Shown here: one piece after another, positions 20,301-33,000 of the stretch
How positions within the stretch are numbered: position 1 is the first letter of the stretch
Layout of the letters: each line of letters starts with the position of its first letter
Origin: Ooceraea biroi
Lineage: Eukaryota; Arthropoda; Insecta; Hymenoptera; Formicidae
Assembly (NCBI RefSeq): GCF_003672135.1
Contig: NC_039506.1
Span: 11,098,001 to 11,162,000, forward strand
Reading direction: 5' to 3'
Length of the DNA stretch: 64,000 nt
Program-made: the position numbers and the translations under genes
Notes under the pieces: generated by a model
Told to the model about the DNA's origin: nothing
The model's input: the letters and a program-made list of their open reading frames with translations, nothing else
Database searches by the model: none

Positions 20301-22289
20301 CTCCGGACTGTAATTCTTCTCCATCTGAACCGGTCTCTTTGCGGAAGACGCCAGATTCGTGAGCGACGAGGCACCACCAGCTTTCCTGCCCGACTTCTTC
20401 AGAGTGATGGTGCCGGTGTTGGGTCTCTTCGCGCTGCTCGATTTGGCACTCTTCAAATTTTCCTTGTTCGCCTTGCCCGCTTGTAACTCTACCTTCGCCG
20501 GAGCAGTGTTGGGCCGTTCCTGTTTCTTCGGGGCAGACGTCACCTTGACGGTTATTACCGCTTTGTCGGCGCATTCCTTGATCTTCGTCATCTTCAGATT
20601 ATCGATGTCCGTGAGGAACGGCATCATCGCCTTCTCGCCAATTAGCTTCATCGCAGTTCCAAGCGCCTCCGCCGAGTTGTCGCGCACTGTCGGATCCGGC
20701 TCGTTCAACGTCTTCAGCAACGTTCCGGTGTACGATTTGAGCAGTTTCTTACTGAGACTCGCGGGTGGCGTACGAGCGAAGCACCGAGCTAAGTAAGCAG
20801 CCGTTTCGGCCTTCACGGCTGGGTTCTTGTTTTCCAAAGCAGTAACGGTGTCTTCAAGGATGACATCAATGCTCACGCTCTCGTAAATAGCGTCAGCGGC
20901 TTCACGCAGTGCTTGCACCACTGTCTGCTTCTTTTCTCGGAATTTTTCTAAAATGGCGGGCAGACAGGCAGCAGCGTATGACTGAAATCGCTTCTTCAGG
21001 CCCGCAGCCAAGCCGGCCAGGCACTTCGCTGCCAACGTGACTACCAGTACATTGGTGTCCTTCAAGATGATCTTCTTCAAGGCTCTCACCACGTCACCGT
21101 AGTCACCGTTCTCCAGTTTCTGGTTCTTGGTGAGCATTTCAAGCACTTCCAACGCTTCCTTCCGCTCCTGCCACTTTTTCGCCTCGAGCTTCTCGTAGAA
21201 ATCCTTCGGCAGCTTCGACAGGATGTCCACAGGCGCCAACATATCGTACGGATCTACGTCTGGGATCGAGGCACCATCCGCGTCATCGTTGTCGTCCTCG
21301 CCATTTTCGCTTCCCGCTGCCGAATCAGTATTGCCCCGATTCTTCGGCTTCTGCGAGCGCAAATGGCGCATGGGCACCACCTTTTCAGCCGCAAGATTGT
21401 TGAACTCGGCCTCGAGCTCCGCGATGTGCACCGGCTTCAGCGTGTTCAACTGCTGCTTCAGGCGGTCTCCCACCCACCGATACATCTCCACGACCATCGC
21501 TTTGCCTTCCTCGCGCACAGTCTTGTCCCGATCCTCCAGGAAGTTCGCTATCTTCTTCATGAGCGGCTTCATGTTGATCACTTTTGGGCCGAACTCCTTG
21601 AGTGCCAGTGTTAGGGTGGCGATGCATGCCGAGACGATTTTCGGATTCTTTGCGTCGGTGCCCTTCAGCAATTCGTCCTGCACCGTTTCGCACTTCTCGA
21701 TCTCGATGTACATCAGTGTGATTTGTACGGCCAGTTCCTTCGTCTTGGCCTTGGGAGCGGCGATGCACTTGGACACGATGCCATTCATCACTTCGACAAC
21801 TATTTTGCTAGCTACCGCGGCGTTCTCCACAAAGGCCAGGGTTGCCTCCAGGCCTTTTTCCTGCGCCGCTGCGTTACTGTCCATCACAAACTTCTTGATG
21901 AAGCCCGTGTACTTGTTCCATTCAGGTGATTTCTCATCGTCAATGCACTGAAACGTCTTCACACATTCCTCGTAGCCGTGCAAGCGTGCTCGCCAAGACT
22001 GCAAATTCACACATAAAATATTAATTATTTAATGTAATATGTATAACATGTAAGATTTTTTAGAAATCAAGATAACAGCTGTAATTTACAATCATGTGCA
22101 AATAAAAACTTTATTAATTCCAGCAATTGCAATGGTATTGACAAAATTAATTTAAGTAATTTATCCTAGTCAAATAGAATCCAACATGTGAGAAACGCTA
22201 GAAATAGTTAAAAAATAAAGTATTGGCATTACCTTGTGTGCACAGCGCTCTTCAAGAGGCAATTTCACGTATTCCGTATCTTGCTCCAT
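8647..22289 (-). CDS. msps: Mini spindles, XMAP215/CKAP5-family microtubule polymerase, 20 exons
   Basis: Exons from the 5' end: 22233-22289, 20103-21998, 19386-19656, 18610-19152, 18008-18438, 17584-17730, 17005-17277, 15798-16005, 15580-15711, 15306-15499, 15016-15212, 14261-14407, 13327-13506, 12979-13141, 12380-12538, 12059-12246, 11819-11981, 11493-11670, 9015-9151 and 8647-8835. All phases agree, giving 1,950 residues (human CKAP5 has about 2,030). The N-terminus (MEQDTEYVKLPLEERC), five TOG domains of paired HEAT repeats, and the C-terminal block LAEIFKKIGSKE with SHQFFQDFIEQGL are all recognisable. The protein adds tubulin at plus ends and works at centrosomes and spindles. Three introns use GTTTGT donors. 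The last four codons run into a Penelope repeat, so the true end may lie elsewhere. Gene identity is certain; the final exon is not. Confidence 0.95.
9236..10161. mobile_element. Palindromic element with CAGGGTGTCCC ends inserted at TA
   Basis: The ends are CAGGGTGTCCC and its reverse complement. The arms (9236-9683 and 9718-10161) are nearly identical inverted copies joined by a spacer of about 34 bases. A TA flanks each side. The intact copy of the same target in the other Penelope arm (about 11325-11343) has a single TA, so the TA is a true target duplication, as made by Tc1/mariner-type transposases. Each arm has a GC-rich 60-codon open frame of unknown meaning and no transposase. Low arm divergence suggests recent origin. 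Confidence 0.8.
10407..10691 (-). pseudogene. Penelope GIY-YIG endonuclease C-terminal fragment, left arm
   Basis: A 94-codon open frame contains SVISRHRLENDHEFDWSNV and INLQLDIENL. These resemble the tail of the Penelope GIY-YIG endonuclease (basic segment, then E-H-F-W block, then IN-LQ-D). The RT and the first nuclease motif are absent, so it is a fragment. It differs from the right-arm copy by as little as one residue (S/P near the start). Confidence 0.65.
10807..11091 (+). pseudogene. Penelope GIY-YIG endonuclease C-terminal fragment, right arm
   Basis: This is the mirror copy of the 10407-10691 fragment, encoding the same 94-residue sequence apart from one visible residue difference. 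Keeping two open and almost identical copies in inverted orientation shows that the dimer formed recently or is being homogenised by gene conversion. Confidence 0.65.
12649..12878. mobile_element. Short Penelope-derived relic with terminal inverted repeats
   Basis: The ends CCAAGCTAGATG and CATCTAGCTTGG are exact reverse complements. Near 12766-12810 the sequence CTGAGAAGGATTC, then GGATCGAGATG and TTTGTATATTTTATT, parallels the hammerhead-adjacent region of the Penelope dimer. It lies in the msps intron between exons 14 and 15. It looks like a decayed non-autonomous copy. Confidence 0.5.
16220..16980 (+). mobile_element. Internally deleted DUF4817-type DNA transposon in an msps intron
   Basis: The element starts with CAGGGTGTCCC and ends with its complement, with a TA on each side. 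It has inverted arms of about 150 bases (16220-16370 and 16831-16980) with few mismatches. The interior encodes the start and end of a transposase but not the DDE catalytic middle. It can therefore move only with a helper. It shares terminal 11-mers and TA target with the palindromic element at 9236-10161, but the arms differ. Confidence 0.8.
16526..16793 (+). pseudogene. Transposase remnant: DUF4817 helix-turn-helix joined to C-terminal tail
   Basis: From ATG 16526 the frame reads MPKVFSNEEYTDIHFVYGFC and then an AAVREYQRRFPNRRVPD block, the helix-turn-helix (DUF4817) start of an insect transposase. It stops at 16673-16675. From about 16640 in another frame it reads IDLKQRITNSVTEM and then LRRCLACIDVQGQHLE, the usual C-terminal end of the same transposase class. 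The DDE core is missing, so a deletion joined the two ends out of frame. Confidence 0.7.
17343..17400. repeat. (GT)n/(GC)n microsatellite
   Basis: About 40 bases of GT repeat run into a GC-alternating tract, inside the msps intron between exons 6 and 7. Alternating purine-pyrimidine tracts of this kind can adopt Z-DNA; that is inference. Confidence 0.9.
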
Positions 22290-23340
22290 GGTGATTAATT
22301 ATTCTGAAAGAATATTTGGAACATTTCTTTACTCACGTGGTAAATGAGGTCAAACCGACATGAATGGTATAATCATGTTTCACAATGGTTTGTTTCACTA
22401 ACAAAGCATTGTGAAATATGATAGATGCAGTAAAAAGTAACAAGTTTATAATAAATGCTTGCCATTATATGTAAAATCTGAATCTAATCTGACAACTCAG
22501 TAAAGTGACGCTTGGTAAAAGAATAAAATTTCAACACTAACGAAAATTGTAACACTAATAAATTTAATCGTAACATAAAGGAAATTATTTGTAAATTCTC
22601 AAAATGGGGCTAAAGATTGACATGTAAATGCAATAACTTAAAAAAATTGCAGAAACGTCTGCCCTCCGACTGCGTGACTTTGTATCTTCATTTGCGATTT
22701 ATTCGCCGGCGGAACAATGATTAAAAAATATTTATCTGTCAGAGAGGTTCGCCACAACGGGGGAAATTGAGAGACTGACGAATTTCGACATCGGGAGGAA
22801 TGGTTCTTCGAGGAAGGGGTCTTCGGGCTTACCTAGCAAGATGACCGCATATAGAAGTCTTCGAGTTTCAACGCCCGGCGTTGATAATCGCGCTGAGTCG
22901 TGTCGTCAGAACGACTGCTGGAAACGCAATGAACATAAAAGTGTAAACGTGCCGCCGGACGAACCGACCTTTCACGACCTTCCAACGGCTACCAAAGTAC
23001 CAAGTCTCTTACATTGAATTTTCAAATATACGTGCTCCCTTGTAACTGTCAAGACGGAACGCAAACAAAAATATGGCCATATCTAGAGCAGCAAAACGAA
23101 CGTCCGAGGATCCGTTCGACGCGAGGATAATTCAACGTCGTGCCGGGAGATGGCGCGCTGCGTAAAGACCTATTCTCATGAATCAACGTTCTGCACATTG
23201 CCCATGTTTTTGGACGAAATCAATGAAACAATTGTTGTATATATGCGATAGTATAAAATCAATGAGACAGGTGACATCAGAGACTACTAATAACTTAATA
23301 CACTAGGTTGCGTCATCCTAGCATGTATTAGCCTTAGAAT
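22290..23340. promoter_or_regulatory. msps 5' region and probable promoter
   Basis: This region lies immediately upstream of the msps start on the minus strand. The stretch 22650-23160 is richer in CpG than its surroundings and is the best promoter candidate. No TATA box was convincing. The remainder is AT-rich and shows no exon. Confidence 0.5.
22372..22422. repeat. Short hairpin near the msps start
   Basis: The arms ATCATGTTTCACAATG (22372-22387) and CATTGTGAAATATGAT (22407-22422) pair with one mismatch around a 19-base loop. The hairpin lies about 85 bases upstream of the msps start codon. Its function is unknown. Confidence 0.5.
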
Positions 23341-23478
23341 ATATCCACACAAATTTGCATAAGCGCATAAATAAATGCATAAGGGATTTCATCGATCTAC
23401 AAAGCACGCGCTTAAGGAAATGGACCAATCAAAATCCTTATGCATTTGTTTATGCGCTTATGTAAGTTGTATGGATAT
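23341..23478. mobile_element. 138 bp MITE
   Basis: The outer 43 bases of each end are inverted copies (23341-23383 and 23437-23478) with a few mismatches, sharing the core GCATAAGCGCATAAA. The inner part is non-coding. Flanks give no clear target duplication. Confidence 0.65.
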
Positions 23479-26400
23479 AAGTACCTCTACTCTCTTACTC
23501 ACTCTTTCTATTTCTCAATCTTTCGCTCTTTTTTTAGCATATTACTATATCTAAAATTGTAATAAAAATTGCATAAAAATAAGATCAATAGTATATGTTT
23601 TAATAATGTTTATATGTACAAGATAAATAAGAAATAAGTAGAAAGGTTGAAAATATATAAAATAATACATAACATAAATATAAATAAAAATTAATAATAA
23701 TACTTAATATAAATTATAATAGTTTAAAATTAAAAATATTATGAAAAAAAGTTTGACAGCGCATATTTTTTTGCAATAAATATATTTACTTGTGCATTAT
23801 ATTTATCTATGTATTTGATATATTCTCAATTTATTATTATTATTATTATATATTCAATAATTAATAATTATTTTATATATTTTCAATTTTTTTTCTTATT
23901 TATAAATATGTATTATACACGTGTATATATGTATATATATATATATATATATTTATATATAAGATTAATATATACATATTTATTTATTTTAATTTTTTAT
24001 TTATATTTTAAATTGCACGCTCATTAATTTGAAATTATTTTAGAAAATATCGTCTTATACACTTTTACTATTTTCGAATATGCCCACGCAATGTCTAACT
24101 GATCGTCATAAGAAATCTGTTTTGTTTTGAGTCACATCTGACGAACCAAGTCACATTCGCGGGCATTGTGTGATCTGTAGTATCCTACGTGAATTGATCT
24201 TAAGAATTCAAATAATTATTTCGCAATTTCTCAGTTTGAATTCCATTAACTTTATTTCGGGACTTGCCAGCCGGATCAAGCAGCAGCTCAAACTAATTTA
24301 AAGTGCATATCAGTGAGATAATAATGTATCTAATAGCGCACGTCTGGGTCATAATTTTTCTAATATATTTTGAGCTATCGGACGAAAATGTACTGGAACT
24401 AATCACTCTGATGTCGCATGTATATTTAGTCATGTTCACAATGCTGTTCGCATTACCGATTATTCACGATGTGTTTATACCTCAGGAAGACTTGGGAAGG
24501 ATAATACGCTATGTTATAATGTTATGATAATGTTTTTTTTTCGCGGCAATAATTTTAGGTATCCTGTTATTTTCGTTTAACAGGATTTTAATCGAACATT
24601 TTGACAATCATGATTTATTAGTACACATATTTAACTACTTGACTCATTCCATGACTTTTTGAATTTTTATTGTGTTAAATTGATTAGATTATTGCTTATC
24701 TAATTAAATTTTCTGTGGAATTTTCGATGTGAAGCTTTTTCTCTCTCTGTATTCCACTGTTTTACCCCGAAATAAATATTCGATGAATATATATAGCTAA
24801 ATAATATTCGTGAAGATTGCATATGTGAGCATGGAAAAATGTATTGACGAAATTTGATTCTGGATTGATGGATTAAAATTAAATATTGCATTAAGCTCAT
24901 CAAGAGAATGCGGCGATGTTGTTTGAATGCAATGTCTGATTTTGACGCATTGGTTTTTAACGAGACAGGTAAAAACAAATTAAATCGCCGCATTAGCAAG
25001 CACATAAATTAGCGAGTAAGTGAATCTCGAGGAGTTACCGAAGAATTTTATTTTTAGATTAAAACGAATACGATCAGAAGCGAAATCCAATAATTCATCA
25101 GATCAGATTCGAAGCAAGTGCAAGGAACAATCGTAAGAACAATCTAGCATCGAGAGTCCTGCTGACATATTTTAATAAACAAAATTTACGTATCGACGTA
25201 TTGGATATTGCTGTAAAAATTGTGACAACGATCACACACGGCTGGCATATATAATCCTACAGTTCAAACAAAAACCTTTTAGACGAGCGCAAAAACTAAG
25301 TACAGGCTTAACGATCGGAGATTTTTAGCGATCCACACGATGGTAAAGCACTTATCTGGCACATGTTTGAAGGTCGACGATCCCAAGTTTAAAACAAATC
25401 ATAAAACGATAACTAATACCTTCAATTAAAATCCTCTTTGCAGCTTTGCTCGCTAAACACGAGTTTGAGAAAACCATAATTGTAACAGTTCTTCGATTAA
25501 ACACATAATAAATTAAAAACATTGAACGATAGAACATTATTGATGACATCACGAATACTGAAGCGTGAAGAATCCTCCAAAAGATGTAACGGCTTACTAA
25601 AAACTTAACAAAAAATGTACAGTTATTAACAAGAATTATCGGGATATTCAATAAACAATGTTTATATTTTGACATGCGAACTCTAATTACAAGAACAAAC
25701 AATCAGTAAACGATTAATGTAGCCAGTTGGGTTCTTGACGGTTTAACTCTTGCGTATTAAATATAAGACGTGTTTAAGAGTCTTAAAGTTAAGTATTAAA
25801 TATAAGATAACTACAATTTAATTGTTACTTTGATCTGTCACATCTCTCCTTAATTCTTATCTGTTCAATCTTTCGGCATGAACGAGATAAGAGAAATAAT
25901 ACGAACGGCATCATTTCTGGCATACCAAATTTCTCGAACTGATCACTCTTGTTCGGAATGATTGCAGTCAAAAATTTATATCGATATTGCATCAAGTATC
26001 TTTTTAAACTCCTTATGATAGCGTTAGTTTCAGAAATATTTCACTCGAAAACACAAAAATTTTGTTTTATATTCAGATATAAAATTACATAATGATCATG
26101 GAATGACAAATCGTATAATGGTAACCGTGCAAATATTTATCCGTTTACATTTGATTATTTTGTTATTAGATTAATTCGAAAACGGGTAATTTGTGCCAGA
26201 AAGAAGAGCCGTTGTCGAGATATTTTTTGAAAAGTTTATTTATCCCTAAGAGATATACAAAACAAACATATCTTCTCGTTTAACTATCATAATTCCCCTA
26301 GTAGTATAACACAGGAAATTAATGTCATGATCTTTTCGAATACTCCGTTCGTTTTTTTTCTTTTTTTTTTATTCAGTTGTCTCTCCCTAGAACGGATACC

Positions 26401-26961
26401 GTGCCTCACACAATATCAGTATCAGTTACAATTCGCTCGTTCTTTTTATAATCAGCTATATGTTAAAATTATGCACATCTCTGCAAATCAGTATTAAAAT
26501 ATTACAATTTGATATTTTACAGTCGTTTGTTATTCGCATCCTCTAACTTCCTCTAGAAAACAGGTTCCTTTTCATTCGTTCTGCTCATCATGTGTGTATG
26601 TGTGTACATGTAAGAACGTGTATATATCGATCAATCAATATTTAAAATCATTTCCTTTTACGTTGACAATGTGAACCAATGTGTCCTAAAAACAGTAAGG
26701 AAAGGGGGAAGGGGAGACAAAGAAAGGTTTGACTTTAACTTTAAGAGAAGTGATATAGTGATTTCAGAGAGCCAAATATCGAGGTGCAAGTGTCGGTCGA
26801 ATTATAATGAAGCTTCTAAAATTTATATAAATATATATATTTATATTTATATATTTATATAAATGCATGTGCACGCGCAAGATAAATAAATACAGAGAAA
26901 CATATAAAATATATATTACTACACATATATACTTTATATGTTTAGATCCTTTTTACCGTTC

Positions 26962-26964
<3 letters not shown>

Positions 26965-26993
<29 letters not shown>

Positions 26994-27000
26994 TGATGAT
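26965..27000. repeat. (GAC)n trinucleotide repeat
   Basis: About ten GAC/GAT units are followed by a purine-rich GAAGAA tract. It is non-coding as far as can be seen. Confidence 0.85.
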
Positions 27001-27473
27001 GAAGAGAAGAAGAAGTAGAAGAAGAAGAAACCAGTGAGATCCTATTTTTTTCCTTTCCTGTCTTTTTTCATTTTTTTTTATCTCAGCATATTATTACTCG
27101 GCTGCTCTCGTTTCCCCTCTCTAATCCCGAATGCGATCAGAATCACTGTACACGCTATAGGATCTAGGAATGTTAATATTACAAGAAACCACAATAATTT
27201 ATTATAATACAACCTGCTGTACACCAGATGATTCGAGGCAGTACAAGACAGAGAAACGCCTTTCTTCGCGGGGAGCTATCTTCTACTAATTCGCTCCCAG
27301 AAACATGATTCGACGAAGCAAATGGCGATCGTTATATCATTCACGTGAGTCTCGAGATGAGAGATTTGAACGTATTTTGCTTTACTACTTTTATTTTCTG
27401 AAGTTAAAAACGAATGTCAGAGGGAGAATGGCGATGGCAAGGGGCAGGGACCACTTCAGTATCGACTAAAAAA

Positions 27474-27495
27474 CAGAGAGAGAGAAAAGAGAGAG

Positions 27496-27531
<36 letters not shown>
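27474..27531. repeat. (GA)n microsatellite
   Basis: An interrupted GA repeat with AAAAGAGAGA interruptions, ending in a pure GA run. It lies in intergenic or 3' UTR sequence downstream of Dsp1. Confidence 0.9.
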
Positions 27532-27532
<1 letters not shown>

Positions 27533-28740
27533 AGATAAAGAGAGAAAAAGTTGAACGGAGAGAAAACAAAGTACAAAACATTGTCTTTTGTCATGCGCTA
27601 AAAGCGACAGAAGGAAAACAAAGTAAAAAAAACGACTCTGCTGATATCTTTAATTACTGAAATCAAATTCGGGATTAATGAACAAAAATTTGATGTCTAC
27701 TATTAAAATGAGTGCCAGGAAATCGCGTTATCGTTTCGCGTTACAATTCATCTTCGTGGTCTTACAAGGAAAATAGTTTCGTGGCTGCAGTGGCGATAGC
27801 TTACACGAGGCCGCCGGCAGCCCCGAAACAGCGCGAATGTATCTATGATAAAAAAAATGGTATTTTAATTTCATGAAATATACAACAGTCGTCGTTTTGT
27901 CAAGTATTAGGACTCGACGATGCCGCTGCTCCATGGCGCTGGGATACCGTGACAGTAATTTTGATTTAATATTAGCCCTTGCATATGAAATGTCGGTTTT
28001 ATCAACAATTTTTTTCAGAGATTACTTTCGAGGAAACAAAAGTACATGTACGATACAAATGTATAATGTGAATAATATATAAATGTATATATAATATAAA
28101 TATCAACTAAAAAAGATTCCATGATTTTCCATGAGTTTCTCAAAAATATGAAAATATATAATATCCCAATAAACATACAATATCTCAATAATCTTATCTC
28201 GATCGATACGTTCCACAAAAATCAGCAAGTTAAACGTAAAAAGGATTTAAAATTGTATATAAACATGATTTTCCTTCATTATATTGTGTGAATATGTTAA
28301 ATTTTTTCTATGCTAATATTCATTTCTCTCACGTTAATGTGACTCTTCTTAAACATGGAAGTGATACTACATAAATTTTTTCTATAACAATTGTCTTATA
28401 ACTATTGTTATTGTGTTAATAATATTATCAATATTATTAATATCATCGTATAATATTATTAATATCAATAATATCACAACGACTTTAAAATTAAAAAGTA
28501 AGTTGTATATTGGATTCCTCAATTTTCTCTCTACGTTCCGACAAATTTCTATTTGAAACTTATATAAAAGAATTCATGTATAAACATACTGTGCAAAAAA
28601 CTGAAAGGTATTTTTGTAAAAGAATCGTGTCACTTCAACGTGATGTGTATAACGTGATAATGGTCACTAAAAAACGTCAACTTCTCGTATAAGAGCGACA
28701 TCTCATATGCAACGATCGAATGGAAGCTGCGAGCTACATG

Positions 28741-28779
28741 CACACGCACTCCGTCTCTTTCTCTCTCTATCGTTCTCTT

Positions 28780-28818
<39 letters not shown>
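28741..28818. repeat. (CT)n(CA)n compound microsatellite
   Basis: A CT tract runs directly into a CA tract. It is non-coding and lies downstream of the Dsp1 stop codon on the antisense side. Confidence 0.85.
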
Positions 28819-30054
28819 ATTCTCTTAATTCGATTCATCGCATCGAGCAATCGCTTATCAGCTACGTAATTAAGGCTCAATCACGTGGTGGCTCGTAGCT
28901 CGTAACACCGCCGTGTAGTGTCAAGAAAAAGAGTAAATCGCATGCTTAAAAAAAAAGACGTAGAGAGTCGCAAAGAATCCAGGTCTGTGTTAAGATACAC
29001 TTAATACTAAACGCACTTACAACTATTACAAGAGACATGTACTCGGTTGTTAAATCAATTACAAAAAAAAGCGCGCACATAAGCAGTCCCATGCCCCGGT
29101 ACGCGCGTTCAACATGATCGGTCCACTAACAATATACGAAAGAAAAAACGAAGCTCTCTGTACAAGGATATACAATGATTTGCATGTACGTGTCTGTATG
29201 CATCACGACGACGCTGGCGACGAATGAACTGAACTGAAATCAAAATTACCCCCGAAACTAGTATATATCTCGCAACAACGCGACGCGACTCGTTCGTCCC
29301 GGGAACAGGGAAACCCACGAGATCGCTGGAAATGTTGCCGTAATTTCGATTATTTATCTGGTATACGCCGATACGCGAAGGAAGCGAGAACGTATTTTTT
29401 TTTCTTTTTTTTTTAGTTTTTCAAAAAACTCGGTAAAATAGCCAGCCATCTCCGATTCTCGTCCCGCACGAGCCATCACATCGCGATGCTTCGTCATTAG
29501 TAAACTATGTAGCTATGTAGCTTGTAACATAGCGCCGATAGAGCAAAAAGTCAAAACAATGATTGAGCCCCTGCGTCTCTTCCGCTCGAGTAGAGAAAGT
29601 GCGGGCGCTCGCCGCTTTCTTTTCGGTTTTTTGCTTTTTTTTTCCTCTTGATTCTTTTCCTTTTTTTCTTCCATCCGCTATCCTACTAGCCACTTTACAT
29701 GATCGTTACTATCAATATGTTAAAGTACAAATGTTCACTCACACAATGATCCTCTCTCGCTCACGCAGCAGCACTCATACATACTAGGTTTCCTTTTTAA
29801 AATAATTATCATAATCATCGCGGATAACTTTATCATTACCGTAAATAATCAGGGAGAGAACTGGGAGAGCGATTGATTGTTGTGGAAACTGTAGTTGGGA
29901 GGGCTTGGTTGCTTGGTGGTTAGTTACTTTGTTCTCCTAGTGATGGTGGTGTAAGTACGCTCACGCTAAGGTCAATGGTACGTACAGTAGGTGAGGTATG
30001 CTTTCAGGATGAAGGACACGGGGTGATAGATGAAGAAATTTCGACGTGCATCCG

Positions 30055-33000
30055 CTATTCGTCGTCATCCTTCCATCCTTCCTCTTCACTATCGCTTTTT
30101 TGGTTCGCCGGCGCTCCTCCCATCACCGTCGGAGCACCGTCGTTTTGCATTTTCTTTTTGTACGCCGTCATCTCCTGCGACAGAAAAAAAAAGTTCCTTG
30201 TTGCAAAAACATGGAAAAGAGAGTGTCCTAAGAGCACCTCGGAAATTTATTCTATTGAATATACGTCGTGATGTACCAGAAAGCTAATTTCGCCTTTGAT
30301 TTTATATGCTAACATGTTTCAATGATTAAAAGGGATTTTAGTTTTGCTGGATTTAAATTTACCCTTTCATATCGAGCCTTGTCCTTCTCCGCCATAGCCT
30401 CGTATTTAGATTTGGTTTCGGGATCTGCGTCCGACCATTTCTTGCCTAATTCCTTAGCTATATCGCCTACGCCGTATTCGGGGTTCAGCATCTTGACCTT
30501 ACCGCGCTCGTCGTTGCAGAACCAGAAGAAAGCAGACCTGATAAAATTAATTGTGAAATCGTATCTGTGAGTTATGTGAAAAGTATACAGCGCAATAAAG
30601 ATTTAAACCACTTCCTCTTTTGCGAAAACTAGTAACGGTTACCTTAATCTTTTTCAGTTTGAAAAACTTACTCTAAACATCGAATTTCCAGAAAATTTAT
30701 TAAAATTCATTTTTGAAATTTTCTAGAATATTCTTCACTTTTATTATCCCTTATTTCTACACAAACGTTATCTACAAACAAGGCTTACAGCGATCTTTTT
30801 GGCGCATTGAGATCCTTAATGTGTTTGCGTTTCTTGCCCCTGCCCTTATTCTCTCCCTTAGGTGGTGTATAGTTCTGCATCTCCGCATCGTATCTCTTCT
30901 TATCTTTTTCTGCCATTTCATGGAAACGCTTCTTTTCTATGTCTGACATAGTCTATAACACAATATTCGATATATAAATACGCGCAGCATTACCATTTTT
31001 GCATAGTTAGTCCGAGAATTTTCCACTCCGATTAATAAAACATATTTTTATCTCCCCTTAGTAATCACAAAGTCAGAAAATTTTGTACATTATTCAAACT
31101 TTATTTCATTTGTATCAAATTTCCTCGACTAATGTAATAAATGTAATACATCGAATAACATTTTTCAACATTTTTCATTATTGGAGAATAAATGTTTCTT
31201 TAATTCAGAATCCAGAGAATTGTGGGGCATGAATTGTATGCGTATGACTATAGAGTACACGTTTAGAAAGTTCCTCATTCCTTAATGACATGGAAAGTTT
31301 AATACGCGCATTTTTTATTAATAATTATATTAATTTATTAATAATATCAATTATACGGCTGAAATAGACTGTCAATTTAAATAAAGCTGAGCGTCTTATT
31401 TGTAATAATACAAGTGTCCTGCCTGCACGTAATGTTTAACGCACATGTTTATTCACAGTCACAGATCATAGTAGATATCGTAAAATTCGCAAAACTTTCG
31501 ACAGAATATTACGCCTCTCGCTCTCGCTTTTTACTTCCAACCGTGAAACTGATGCTGCAAGTTCGACTTTCATAAAATATGCGATTTCTTCAGAGTTCTA
31601 TTACACAAGAATTCTCTTCATAAGAGATTGCCTTTAATAATTATTTGCACACATTTATATGTGATTAAGTTTTAACATTGCATATTTACATATAGTATTG
31701 TTAATATCTATATATAAAACAAAGAGTATCTTTTTAACAAGAAAAAAATGTATTAGAATAAATAATTCAAGTCTGAGGGAATCTCACCTTCCATCTCATT
31801 GCACATTTTTTGGAGAACTCCCGGAAGACGATCTTCTCCTCGGGATGCTTCTTTTTGTGCTCTTGGCGACATGTCTGGACGAAGAATGCGTACGCTGTCA
31901 TCCGTCCTCTTGGCTTTGAATCTTTTCCTCTCGGCATATTGTCCCGCTGCAGACTCTGAGCGTTATTTTGTTGAAGATTATTTTGCGGTAGTATTTGGTG
32001 CTGAAACCCAAGCAAATGATCTACAATGCAAATTGCTGCCGTAAAAAGTAACTCGAGAGACTCGCTTTTAATAATAACAATACTTTCTATCTCTGTATAC
32101 GAAAACAAGTTTAGATCTTAAAATAATAACAATGGTCATTATGACAATGATACTTTTCTGTCTTTATATCAGATGTTTAAATTCCAAGATTTCACATTAA
32201 AAAGATGTAATTGATGTAAAAAAAATAGAAATTTATAATTCTTGAAATAGATAGGAGAATTCGTGTATATTATGCAAAGACGTAATTGTCGTATCGCATA
32301 TTGCATAAAAAATGAGAAGGAAATTTCATCGCGTGTTACTAAAGCGCGAGAAGGAGCAATTATGGAAATCTCACGGAGATTTGCAGAGAGATGACAAAAT
32401 GCAAAAGGCTAGTTACTCAAACTTGGCACGAGCAAATTTAGCAAATTATTTGCGATAACTGAGACGTGTCGTTACGCACTTTACGTAATACGACTTGCGT
32501 GTTAAATTAATGAACGGCTGCGGGGCCCGCGATCTCACATTGACAATGAGACACACGTAACAATGCTCGCCGTACAAACGCGAGTTTTTGATTTTGCCAA
32601 GTAACAATGGTCATTATATTGTACGTACGTGCACAATATTAATATTATACGATATATTATTATCATTATGTATGTAATTATCACGTCGTTATTACTACAT
32701 GTAGTGCCACAATAATAGTACAGATGGACAATATTGTTAACATCATTACGTTATTATGACATATTAACATTATATTATATACACATGCATGGCGTGTCAC
32801 AAAATTCATCACTTTATTTATTATATTATTAAGCCATTTCAAAACAGGAAATAACGCGATAAATTACAAGTTAAGTTATTAATTATACACATGTTATCAG
32901 ATGCGAAATACTAGGTATAATAAATGGCCCCACATAATTCGACTGCACAAAATATATACATCTATTTAAACTAACACGATGAATTTTGTAACAGCTTGCA

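Larger units (their letters stand above)
23479..30054. other. AT-rich intergenic region and probable long Dsp1 3' UTR
   Basis: No exon with recognisable homology was found in 6.6 kb. Positions 23560-24060 are extremely AT-rich. The part nearest Dsp1 (about 27000-30054) is less AT-rich and contains several microsatellites. It may be transcribed as Dsp1 3' UTR, but no decisive poly(A) site was identified. A short hydrophobic frame at 24324-24527 was considered and not accepted. Confidence 0.5.

Noticed and set aside
21223..21951. 242-codon open frame on the plus strand
   Set aside because: It is antisense to the large msps exon 2, and codon bias there keeps the opposite strand open. The minus-strand reading matches TOG domains throughout.
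24324..24527. Short hydrophobic open frame that vaguely recalls insect chemoreceptor sequence
   Set aside because: It has 67 codons, no diagnostic motif, no splice-linked neighbour, and lies in AT-rich DNA where hydrophobic frames are common.
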